Virus record (IMG/VR): IMGVR_UViG_3300026953_000007
Coordinates: 1 to 29,952 of that record
Length of the DNA: 29,952 nt
Reading direction: 5' to 3' (one strand)
Source: a virus
Shown here: piece by piece, positions 18,470 to 26,242 of the stretch
Layout of the letters: every line of letters begins with the position of its first letter
How positions within the stretch are numbered: position 1 is the stretch's first letter
Program-made: the position numbers and the translations under genes
The notes under the pieces: generated by a model
Databases searched by the model: none
Seen by the model: only the letters and a program-made list of their open reading frames with translations
Told to the model about the DNA's origin: nothing

Positions 18470-19648
18470 TTATTGAATGATCCTGATGGGGCGGCTTTGG
18501 GCCAGAAAGCGCCTTTTGTGCGAACCCGCTGCTACATAGAGCACCGCGTATCCGTCTCCCCAACTTGTCGGGGTGCTGTTCAACAGGGTGGGACTGCCGG
18601 TGGTATTGGAGAAATCACAGCCCAGCACGATGGCGCCAAGGGAATCGTTGTAGCATTGGCCGTCTATGTTCGACAGGCCATTCAGGTTGCTTGAATATTG
18701 GGTATCAACCGACCCATCCGAAGTATCGATGATGGTCACTTGCGGCGGCGATCCGGTGTAAAATCCGCATCGTTGATTCTTGATGTCACTGTAGGCGAAC
18801 GTGACACCGGCGGAAATCCGCCCACCGCCATCAGAGTTTGGCAAGTGAACTGTCCACTCCAAAGCAGCCGTTGCCGGATTGATCTTGGCCAGGACAGTAT
18901 GGGTCGTTACGCCACCGTTTCCTGCGAATACAGCAAGAAGTTTGCCGTCCGTCTGATCCAAACAGACTCCGATGGGATGGAATTGATCGGTCCATGTCGG
19001 TTCGACCGAGGCCATTGTGATATCGCCTATCGCGACATTGGACACATATCCCGAGCCATCAAAGGTTACGGCCGAAAGAGTGGCTGGTCCTGTTTGGCTT
19101 GGACCACCATCCGGTGCCGATAGAAGATATGCCATTCCGTCGCCCGGCATACCGGCGCACCCGACCCCTCCGACATGGGTAAAGTTGTTGTCGCCAAGCC
19201 AAGCGGTGGTGGAGTTGAACTGGATGCGGTTGAGAACCGTGATGATGCTGTTGCCCAGGCCCATGTCCATGGCGTATTGCGTGCTGCCGAAGGTGAATCC
19301 CACCATCCCGCCCAAGCCTTCATTGGGGGGTGGATAACCGATGAGATTTATCATCGTGAGAGCGGAGCCATCCACATACATGGCAGCGCCGTTGTAGAGC
19401 GAACCGGATGCGCTTAGAAAAATATTGCCATTCGCTGCTATCCCAATCGGGGCCGCAATGCCGTTTTCTCCAATTCCTCCCATATCGGCCAGGGGCGCAT
19501 AAGCTTCTTCGAGGCCGGTCAATAGGCCATACCTGGATAGATTCGTATTGCTCACCTCAAATGCGCGTCTGCGCGTCCAGTCGAGACCTATGGCGACGCC
19601 TCCCGAATGATCACCGACCAAAGACTGAATTGATGGTATGAAGGGCAT
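18470..19648 (-). CDS. putative tail protein, beta-propeller-like
   Basis: The 392-aa protein is rich in Gly, Ser and Thr. It has repeated short strand motifs such as GIGENGIAAPIGIAANGNIF, then DGSGYVSNVAIGDITMASVE, then DQTDGKLLAVFAGNGG. The pattern resembles blades of a propeller. It lies directly downstream of the head-binding-domain protein (1-bp overlap) and before the lysis genes, where P22-like phages keep tailspike or receptor proteins. No catalytic motif is evident, so a receptor-binding or tail-tip role is inference. Confidence 0.6.
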   Translation of the reverse strand: MPFIPSIQSLVGDHSGGVAIGLDWTRRRAFEVSNTNLSRYGLLTGLEEAYAPLADMGGIGENGIAAPIGIAANGNIFLSASGSLYNGAAMYVDGSALTMINLIGYPPPNEGLGGMVGFTFGSTQYAMDMGLGNSIITVLNRIQFNSTTAWLGDNNFTHVGGVGCAGMPGDGMAYLLSAPDGGPSQTGPATLSAVTFDGSGYVSNVAIGDITMASVEPTWTDQFHPIGVCLDQTDGKLLAVFAGNGGVTTHTVLAKINPATAALEWTVHLPNSDGGGRISAGVTFAYSDIKNQRCGFYTGSPPQVTIIDTSDGSVDTQYSSNLNGLSNIDGQCYNDSLGAIVLGCDFSNTTGSPTLLNSTPTSWGDGYAVLYVAAGSHKRRFLAQSRPIRIIQ

Positions 19649-20301
19649 CAGGTGATTCTCGTCACCAGCGCTATGGCGATGTTCTCAGCCGTCAAGTCTT
19701 GCGGGGAAGGCCACACAAACGAGAGCTGATCTCTGGCTGCAAAATCTATTTGTGCGGGAAATGTCACAACCACATTGCCAGCCGTATCAATATCGATGGT
19801 CCCGATGGAAGCAGGACTGCCCGGAGGTGTAGTCTGGTAAAGCGTGATGGTGATATCGGCGGTCGGCAAAAAATTCGGATCAATGGTTATGACGCTGCCC
19901 GCCATAGCAATGGGAATGCTTTGGGCAATCGGCATGTTGATGACGGGATAGAGTTCCGCGTCATCCGGCTTTCCTTCCATGAAGATGTCGCGGAAGATGA
20001 AGTCTGCATCTGGAGGCGGATTGGCCGGCGAATAGGGTGCGGCGGTTTCCTCATCCCAGATCAGGTTGCCGAGCGCGTCCTTGACCCGCTGGCGATAGAT
20101 GCCATAGCCGTAGATGATCGCTTGTCCTCTGCTGTCGAGGACAATGGGATTTGTGTTGAGGATGGTCTGGTCATCGTCCTGCCAGGTGTCTTTTAGGACA
20201 AGCGTGCCAGGCTCGTAGAAGGTGACAGTCCCGCCTACGAGAGGCCTGCCATTGATGTCGATGAACTGACGTTTGCCATTAGGAAGTATCGCGGCTGTCA
20301 T
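19648..20301 (-). CDS. tail protein with head-binding domain
   Basis: The 217-aa protein has an N-terminal domain (about residues 1-90) of the P22-tailspike head-binding type: LPNGKRQFIDINGRPLVGGT, then YEPGTLVLKDTWQDDDQTI, then NPIVLDSRGQAIIYGYGIYR. A beta-rich domain of about 120 residues follows (FRDIFMEGKPDDAEL...VITIDPNFLPTADITITLYQ). It would dock to the tail and carry or display another domain. The upstream gene encodes a near copy of the N-terminal domain alone. Confidence 0.75.
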   Translation of the reverse strand: MTAAILPNGKRQFIDINGRPLVGGTVTFYEPGTLVLKDTWQDDDQTILNTNPIVLDSRGQAIIYGYGIYRQRVKDALGNLIWDEETAAPYSPANPPPDADFIFRDIFMEGKPDDAELYPVINMPIAQSIPIAMAGSVITIDPNFLPTADITITLYQTTPPGSPASIGTIDIDTAGNVVVTFPAQIDFAARDQLSFVWPSPQDLTAENIAIALVTRIT

Positions 20302-20564
20302 CCGGTGGTGTCTCCATCCCAGATGGTGTTGCCGCGTGCATCGGTCAGGACTTGCCGATAATTGCCGGACCCGTAGATGGTGGCCTGCCCCCGACTATCG
20401 AGGACCACCGGGTTGGTATTAAGCACAGTTTGGGCGGAATCCTGCCAGGTATCCTTGGGGATCAAGGTGTTGGCCTGATAGAAATATACGAGGCCGGCGA
20501 CGAGGGGCCGCCCATTCAAATCCACGAATTGTTGTTTCGCATTTGGCAATAGAGTAGCGGTCAA
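20298..20564 (-). CDS. stand-alone head-binding domain protein
   Basis: The 88-aa protein is the same domain as the N-terminus of the next gene: LPNAKQQFVDLNGRPLVAGL, then YQANTLIPKDTWQDSAQTVL, then NPVVLDSRGQATIYGSGNYR. It stops where the second domain would begin. Its stop overlaps the longer gene by 4 bp. Either it is a duplication that lost its C-terminal domain, or it is a dedicated adaptor. Confidence 0.75.
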   Translation of the reverse strand: MTATLLPNAKQQFVDLNGRPLVAGLVYFYQANTLIPKDTWQDSAQTVLNTNPVVLDSRGQATIYGSGNYRQVLTDARGNTIWDGDTTG

Positions 20565-20607
20565 GGAATCGTGTTCCGTGCTTTGGTTATGAGATCAGTC
20601 TTTCGCG

Positions 20608-22461
20608 CTACTGCGCGAAACTTGGGACGAGATTGTTCTGCTGCTCTTGCGGATTTTTCTTGGCAAAAATCGCGGTGAGCATTTCAGGCGTGAAGGCTGG
20701 CGCCTGCGGGATTTTATTGCCGCTGGCGCGCACCAATTCAGATGCAGCAAGCGCATTACGCTTTGTGGCTTGTGTGGCAATCATGCGCCCAAGCGTGCCG
20801 GCGACGGGAAGCGCCAGGGCTTTGGGATCGAGATGAATAGCCCCCATCTCACCCAGGATCGCCATGAGATTGGTGGGGGCGAGTTTTCCGACCGTGCGCG
20901 CCAGATTGCCAACGGGTCCGCCCCGTGCGACTTGCCGAATGGCGTCTTGCTCGTCAGCGGAAAACCGAGCCATGCGTTTGGGATTTTGGGCGAGCTGGCG
21001 AAACTCCACTCTCAGAGCGTTTTCCAGACCAGATCCGCCAACCACTTCGGCGCGGTTTTTGGCCCGGTTACTGAGTTCGTCTAGGACGCTGGATTTTGCC
21101 TGTTTGGCCCAGAGGCCTCGGGCTTCTTTGATGGCTGTAGTGGCGGCTTCGGTATCCCCCGCACGGACATGGCCAGCCCCGAGATTTTCAACAAAGTCAT
21201 CAATATGATCCAGAATGATGTGAGCAATGCGGCTCTCGTCTTTGTCCATGCTGCCTGCGGCGCCATTGGCCACGCGGCGCAGGATGTCCATCTGCTTGAG
21301 GGAAATGTCTCCCTTGGAATCTAGCAGCCTCTTGACCGCAGCGGTAGCCTTGGGGTGCAATGTCGGATCAATACCCGCCTCAGTCACGGCTTGGTTGATG
21401 TCATTGGCCAAGCCTTTGACGGCACTATCCTTAATCACCACGCCGGCCTGTTCGGCACGCTTATAGGCGGCTGTGGCCGCAGCCTTGATATCGGCTGTGG
21501 ATGGAATTTGCGGCTTGGGATTTTCAATGGCGTGCTTTACCGCTCCCAATGCGCCACCTCCTGCCAATGCACCGGCAAACCGGGCTACAGGCTCTATTGG
21601 CTGACCTTCAGTAAGCTGGCCCGCTGCTTCCGAGGCTGCGCCAGGCACGGCTACACGGGCAGCGCGCAAGAGGGCATTGCCGGGAGCCAAGGCGGCTGGA
21701 GCAAACTGAGCGATTGTGTCGGTGAATTTCCCAGGAACCGTCTGGGGTTCATAGAAACCACCGAAGGGCTTAGCCACGGTATTGGCGATACCGGCTGAAG
21801 TCGGAAGCTGGTTGGTGGAGATATTGGCGCCTGTCAGGGCGTTGGCTCCTGCGTCCAGCAAGGAATTAACATCACCCGGAAGCCCTGCAACTGCGGACAC
21901 GCCCTTGACCAACCCTCCAGGTAGCGAACGGATCATGTCAGCTAGGGTCGAGCCGGTCGGTTTGGACGGTCCTGCTGGAGCCGCTACGGAAGCGGCAGGA
22001 CTCGATCCTTTCGGGGCTTCACCCGTCAACGCCGCCAGCAATTGATCGTCTGACGGGCCTTGCTGAGTCTGTGGGGCGGCAGCCCTGGCTGGCGCACTTC
22101 CCTGCCCAGTCAAGGCCTTCAACAGATCATCATCGGAAATACCGGATTGTGCCATCTTGAAACGAATTACCTGTCGCCTGCTGGTTGGTGCGAAAGAGAC
22201 GTGGACATGATCGCCCTCGTCTATGAGCTGATCGAACGGGACATTGACTTTGGAGAAACGATTAACTGCCTCTGCCGTGCTAATGCCCTTGGGGACAAAA
22301 TCATAGGCCTGACCCGGCGTCAGATGCGCAGAGTTGGGTATCCCGCCCACCAAGGCATTGCGCTGTGCATCCCGGAACCCGCTTGTCAGAGTCAGCGGCG
22401 AACCAATGATCCCCGTCAGATAGCCGGTCGGATCATTGTCCGGGGAGTTGTACCCAGCCAT
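20608..22461 (-). CDS. ejection/internal virion protein with M15 peptidase domain
   Basis: The 617-aa protein has an N-terminal M15-like peptidase (about residues 10-100): SGFR, then NSAHLTPGQAYDF with His and Asp metal ligands, then EGDHVHVSFAP with the second His. This would cut peptidoglycan cross-links during DNA entry. A linker with two DD.LL.ALTG motifs and Ala/Pro stretches follows. The long C-terminal part contains Ala-rich helices. The gene fills the position of P22 gp16 (ejected with the DNA). Its start overlaps the upstream gene by 29 bp. Confidence 0.75.
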   Translation of the reverse strand: MAGYNSPDNDPTGYLTGIIGSPLTLTSGFRDAQRNALVGGIPNSAHLTPGQAYDFVPKGISTAEAVNRFSKVNVPFDQLIDEGDHVHVSFAPTSRRQVIRFKMAQSGISDDDLLKALTGQGSAPARAAAPQTQQGPSDDQLLAALTGEAPKGSSPAASVAAPAGPSKPTGSTLADMIRSLPGGLVKGVSAVAGLPGDVNSLLDAGANALTGANISTNQLPTSAGIANTVAKPFGGFYEPQTVPGKFTDTIAQFAPAALAPGNALLRAARVAVPGAASEAAGQLTEGQPIEPVARFAGALAGGGALGAVKHAIENPKPQIPSTADIKAAATAAYKRAEQAGVVIKDSAVKGLANDINQAVTEAGIDPTLHPKATAAVKRLLDSKGDISLKQMDILRRVANGAAGSMDKDESRIAHIILDHIDDFVENLGAGHVRAGDTEAATTAIKEARGLWAKQAKSSVLDELSNRAKNRAEVVGGSGLENALRVEFRQLAQNPKRMARFSADEQDAIRQVARGGPVGNLARTVGKLAPTNLMAILGEMGAIHLDPKALALPVAGTLGRMIATQATKRNALAASELVRASGNKIPQAPAFTPEMLTAIFAKKNPQEQQNNLVPSFAQ

Positions 22462-23914
22462 TGTTCAGCGCCGTGCGGTAGGAATTGAGAAAGCCCTTTT
22501 GCTCGTTCTTGGTCATGCCAGAGAGCATTTTCTTGCGATCATCCGGCGTCAGATATTGAGACTGGAACACGCGGGGATCGTAGGACTTGTTGAACTCAGT
22601 CGAGAATTGCCCATAAGACTGGGGGCCGTTCTGTTGTTTGAACGCCTGCCACGCTTGGTTTTTGGCAGCAATTGCATCCTCATTTCCTTTTAGCAATGCA
22701 ATGATGCCTTTATTGCCCAATTTGGATAATTCAGAATTAGGGCTGGTAAGCGTTGTTGCATCCAACTTGGCATCGGTACCCGTACCTCCAAGAGCTTGGA
22801 ATTGGGATTGTGCCAACATCCCGGCCAGTTTGTTGAATTGTTCGCGGGCGGCAAGGCCTTCAACGCGGATATTCATGCCAAACTGGGTATTCATGAATTT
22901 TGCCCAATCGGCCATGCTTTTGGTGCCTGGTCCAGTATTGAAACCAGGGGTATTTAATTCGCCTTCCAGATTTCCGAGAATGGCTTTGGTATCATTCACT
23001 CGATCCGAACGCCGCTGTAATTCCGTGCCCTGTTGAGCGCTTGCGTGCGCATCAACAGATGCCGCCTCGGGCGCACCCAAGGGAGGCGCAGCAGCCATAC
23101 CGCCGCCGCCCCCACCCATTGGCGCTCCACCGCCTTGCGAAGGATTGCCACCGCCCTGTCCGCCACCACCTGTAGGCCCGACAAACTCCATCTGGCGGGT
23201 TTGCGGATTGTAGCGCTGTGTGGTGGGAGGCAGTTCGTTCTGGATGCCGGGACCGGCCAAGGATGGTGCGCCGATCTGCGGCAGCCGCATCGGGATTTGA
23301 GATTGTCCGGTATTGACAATCGTAGGGGCCGGATTGGTGGCATTTAGGGCAGATTGCCGATCCATCAGGTTCAGCATCATCTGCTGGGACCAGGATGGAA
23401 TTTTGGTTTCATCAATGCGCCCATCCGGGGTTCTGGGAAGGGTCGCCCAGACCTTTGAGGCCTCTTCGGGTGATGCCAGTCCTGCCGTGGTAGCCGCTGC
23501 CAGTTGATGCGCAACATCGCCGGAAGTTGCCTTGTTTCCCAACGAAAGCAGGGGCGAGATAAAAGACCCCACCGCGTCCCAGTGTTTGCGCTGGTTTTCC
23601 AGTTGAGCGGTATCGATACCGATATTGCGCGCCCGCGCTTCCTGGGACTGCTGATAGGCCTGGGGAAGTCCATAAGAGGCATTGGGATCGGAGGCCAAAA
23701 GCGCAGACAACTTGGCCTGATCGATAGTCCCGTCAGGATTCATCGCCTGCTTGTAGATATTCGAGACGGCCAGGTTGGTGTTGTATTGCTGCTGGAACAG
23801 TTTGTTCTGGTTCAGTGTGTTTTGCAGCGTGGCAAAATCACTGAAAGTCTTTAGCGGACTTGTATTATTAGCTTTGGGATAGGTACTCGTATCGATGTCT
23901 GGCATCATGTCCAT
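22433..23914 (-). CDS. ejection protein, gp20-like position
   Basis: The 493-aa protein has an Asn/Gln-rich helical N-terminus (LQNTLNQNKLFQQQYNTNLA), a glycine-rich middle linker (GGGGQGGGNPSQGGG region) and an Ala-rich helical C-terminus. Such composition is typical of P22-type internal proteins that are ejected to form a channel. It lies between the gp7-like and M15-domain proteins, matching P22 gene order (7-20-16). No enzymatic motif is seen. It overlaps both neighbours. Confidence 0.65.
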   Translation of the reverse strand: MDMMPDIDTSTYPKANNTSPLKTFSDFATLQNTLNQNKLFQQQYNTNLAVSNIYKQAMNPDGTIDQAKLSALLASDPNASYGLPQAYQQSQEARARNIGIDTAQLENQRKHWDAVGSFISPLLSLGNKATSGDVAHQLAAATTAGLASPEEASKVWATLPRTPDGRIDETKIPSWSQQMMLNLMDRQSALNATNPAPTIVNTGQSQIPMRLPQIGAPSLAGPGIQNELPPTTQRYNPQTRQMEFVGPTGGGGQGGGNPSQGGGAPMGGGGGGMAAAPPLGAPEAASVDAHASAQQGTELQRRSDRVNDTKAILGNLEGELNTPGFNTGPGTKSMADWAKFMNTQFGMNIRVEGLAAREQFNKLAGMLAQSQFQALGGTGTDAKLDATTLTSPNSELSKLGNKGIIALLKGNEDAIAAKNQAWQAFKQQNGPQSYGQFSTEFNKSYDPRVFQSQYLTPDDRKKMLSGMTKNEQKGFLNSYRTALNNGWVQLPGQ

Positions 23915-24561
23915 CCAAATAGGGGACCGCTGCTCTGGCCTGCGGCACCACCACCAAATGCACCGTTGTTCAGAAGGGCGGCAAGTGGAAGAGACCCGGC
24001 TGCGTTACTGATGGAATTGCCAATACCATTATAACCGGCCGCCGCTGCATTACCTGCTGCAATTTGGCTTCCTGCAATACCAGTACCGGCTTGGGTACCA
24101 ACGCCGGCCAGCGCATCTGCGGCGTTCAAGCCCATACCCGCATAATTGGAGAGCTGATTTACATAAGCCCCGTAATTTGAGTTTGCCAATCCTGTTGCAT
24201 AGCCAGCCGCGCCCTTTAGGGCGGCCCCAGAATTTGCCAATCCACGCGCAGCGGCCCCATTTTGAACGGACTTCAAACCCTGATTGAGCGTGAACTGATA
24301 GCCGGGAAGACTCTCCAATGTGCTTTGCATAGTCGAAGAGTTTCCGCCCAGGCCAAGCAAATCCCGCAAAGTGCCATAACCGGCAAACCCCTGATCATTC
24401 CAGGGCTGCAGCATTGCCTTATTGGAAGCATAAATATCGCGTTGCGTCTGAGCAGCAGCATTGGCTGCATCCGATTGTGCGCCAGATGCTTGACTCGATG
24501 TAAAGGCATTCACTCCTGCGCTCAACGCTGTGGAACCAATAATGGCTGCACCAATACCCAT
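23905..24561 (-). CDS. gp7-like DNA transfer/ejection protein
   Basis: The 218-aa protein starts MGIGAAIIGSTALSAGVNAF, then has a helix rich in Ala, Gln and Asn. PWNDQGFAGYGTLRDLLGLG follows, and then a Gly/Ala/Asn-rich tail. This profile (hydrophobic GA start, AQ.QRD.Y.S.K..L.PW...G..GY..L.DLLGL) recurs in phage proteins annotated as P22 gp7-type DNA transfer proteins. It would be part of the pilot complex ejected with the DNA. It precedes the two larger ejection proteins. Confidence 0.78.
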   Translation of the reverse strand: MGIGAAIIGSTALSAGVNAFTSSQASGAQSDAANAAAQTQRDIYASNKAMLQPWNDQGFAGYGTLRDLLGLGGNSSTMQSTLESLPGYQFTLNQGLKSVQNGAAARGLANSGAALKGAAGYATGLANSNYGAYVNQLSNYAGMGLNAADALAGVGTQAGTGIAGSQIAAGNAAAAGYNGIGNSISNAAGSLPLAALLNNGAFGGGAAGQSSGPLFGWT

Positions 24562-24562
24562 G

Positions 24563-25027
24563 TTACGCTCCTAGCCACACGGCATAGACGGAATCGATCT
24601 TTTGCATTCCCATCCGCTCAAACAGCTTTCCAATTGAATTAAACTCTTTGGTCATCCAGTAGGCCCGCACACATCCCCGCGCCTCGCAGACCTCCAAAGC
24701 GCGCTTGATGAGCCTTGTTCCGACCGATCCAAGGCGTTCAGATTTGGTTACGAAGTAGGAATCTTCAAAGGCACAAAGCGCGTCATAGTGGATATGACGC
24801 CTGCATACGATGAGGCAGTAGCCAATCATTCTCCCGGCCTTTCGTGCCGTGATTATTTCCAGAGCCCCGGCATTCGCCAGTGCCTGATATGCTTTGCAAT
24901 CAGGCCCTATCGGCATTTTGTTTTCGTGCGCCGGCACGAACTCGGAGTAATGCTCTACCCAGAGCCTTTCGCGGTCAGGATCGTTGTAATAGGCGTCCCA
25001 GCTTTCACTGTGGAACGTAATTGTCAT
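24563..25027 (-). CDS. GNAT-family N-acetyltransferase
   Basis: The 154-aa protein follows the GNAT plan. The beta strands lead to AGRMIGYCLIVCRRHIHYDA, then AFEDSYFVTKSERLGSVGTR for the acetyl-CoA loop, then LIKRALEVCEARGCVRAYWM and FERMGMQKIDSVYAVWLG. It would transfer an acetyl group to an amine on an unknown target. It overlaps the hydroxylase gene by 23 bp and precedes the ejection proteins. It occupies the slot where P22 has gp14. Virion or host-target modification is possible, but neither is shown. Confidence 0.8.
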   Translation of the reverse strand: MTITFHSESWDAYYNDPDRERLWVEHYSEFVPAHENKMPIGPDCKAYQALANAGALEIITARKAGRMIGYCLIVCRRHIHYDALCAFEDSYFVTKSERLGSVGTRLIKRALEVCEARGCVRAYWMTKEFNSIGKLFERMGMQKIDSVYAVWLGA

Positions 25028-25616
25028 GCTTGGTCCGAATATCCATGACGAGATGCAGGCGGTCCACTGCCGAATTGTTCTGCACGGAATGGATTATCTG
25101 ATTATCGAACCACCAGACCTCCCCGGTGGCCATGTAGACTTCTTCATCCCCGCAGCGGAAAACCGTTCCCGGCCCACTCTGCAAAACCACATGATAGCGC
25201 TCGTAATAGAGCGCTGGAGGAACTCGGTCCGGAAAGGCTTCCTCGGCAGGCCCAATGCGATCTGAATGCTCCGGGATTGAGCCTCCGGGAGGAACACGAG
25301 AAATCATCACGCGCCCGAGATGAACCCCTTTCACTCTGGCCATGACGCCGAAGATGAAATGATGCGCCTCCGGAAGCTTATGCCATGCCGGATAATCGAC
25401 GCAGTGGATGTTGGAACAAATCTTGTCCATGAAATCTTCGCCCTGCGTGTATGGCGCATATCGCAGAACAATATCGTCTACTGCCTTGTGAACGGATAAG
25501 GGGCCTTCCTTGGTGGTGCGGACCTTGTACTGGTTCCAGAGGTCTTGATTGGAGGATAAAGCCAGAAGAAGCGGCATGGTGTCCTGCCCTTCTGCAATCT
25601 TCAGGAAATTTCTCAT
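25005..25616 (-). CDS. aspartyl/asparaginyl beta-hydroxylase-like 2-oxoglutarate oxygenase
   Basis: The 203-aa protein has the iron ligands His117 and Asp119 in SIPEHSDRIG. The distal His176 and Arg186 lie in WFDNQIIHSVQNNSAVDRLH. The strand RYHVVLQSGPGTVFRCGDEE lies between them. This is the double-stranded beta-helix of the Asp/Arg hydroxylase family, which adds OH to protein side chains using 2-oxoglutarate and Fe(II). The ATG at 25616 overlaps the fibre gene stop. The longer frame upstream is a shadow. Such an enzyme inside a virion cluster suggests modification of a structural or host protein. Confidence 0.78.
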   Translation of the reverse strand: MRNFLKIAEGQDTMPLLLALSSNQDLWNQYKVRTTKEGPLSVHKAVDDIVLRYAPYTQGEDFMDKICSNIHCVDYPAWHKLPEAHHFIFGVMARVKGVHLGRVMISRVPPGGSIPEHSDRIGPAEEAFPDRVPPALYYERYHVVLQSGPGTVFRCGDEEVYMATGEVWWFDNQIIHSVQNNSAVDRLHLVMDIRTKHDNYVPQ

Positions 25617-26242
25617 TATGCCTTGATCATCCAGATAACTGCCGCATAAGGCGGCATGATGGAAAACGGATTGCCGGAACCGGCACTGTTGGTCCCCGTG
25701 ATGCCGGTGGTGGCTGATCCCGTCATGCCGCCAGTCGTGACATCGCCGGGATCTGTGCCGGTCGTATTGGTCGAGGCCGTTGCCAGCGTCGTATGAGCAT
25801 GGCCAGGGTCGGTAATGGTATGGCTGTGAGCGGGAAGTTCGCTTGTCGTAAGCGTTACGCTGTCTGTGCCCCCGGTCGTGCCTAGAGATGCAACACCAGC
25901 GCCCAGTGCAAACCGATCTGTCAGGTCCGGAACATTGAAGGTGGTTGAACCATCTCCAGGCCCCCATGTGGTTCCAATGACGGAAAACAATGCCGCATAA
26001 GTAAGCCTGTCTACGGCTGCTCCATCACAAGGAAGCCATCCCAGCGGCACCGTAGCGGCCCCGTAAGCGCTTATGATACCCGTATAGACAACGCCGCTTC
26101 CCGACGCCGCGCCCGTGCGAGCCCACAGGCTCATCATGAAACGCAGCCAGAATGTGGTCCACTGGAAATTCCGGCTGGGGTCCACAACCGGAGCATTCGT
26201 CTGCGGAAAGCCCTGGCTGTTGGGGTTTCCCGGAGAACTCAC
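25616..26242 (-). CDS. tail fibre protein with phage collar domain
   Basis: The 208-aa protein has a short N-terminal anchor (about 1-45). The collar domain follows at about residues 52-112 (GIISAYGAATVPLGWLPCDG, then TWGPGDGSTTFNVPDLTDRF). A Thr/Gly-rich tip holds a histidine cluster (SELPAHSHTITDPGHAHT), a typical metal-bound fibre motif, and ends with SIMPPYAAVIWMIKA. It is in the place of the P22 tail needle gp26 and probably acts as the tail tip or short fibre. Confidence 0.82.
   Translation of the reverse strand: MSSPGNPNSQGFPQTNAPVVDPSRNFQWTTFWLRFMMSLWARTGAASGSGVVYTGIISAYGAATVPLGWLPCDGAAVDRLTYAALFSVIGTTWGPGDGSTTFNVPDLTDRFALGAGVASLGTTGGTDSVTLTTSELPAHSHTITDPGHAHTTLATASTNTTGTDPGDVTTGGMTGSATTGITGTNSAGSGNPFSIMPPYAAVIWMIKA

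Noticed and set aside
25617-25967. N-terminal extension of the hydroxylase ORF
   Set aside because: It is the His/Arg-rich shadow of the collar-domain fibre gene; the conserved protein starts at 25616.
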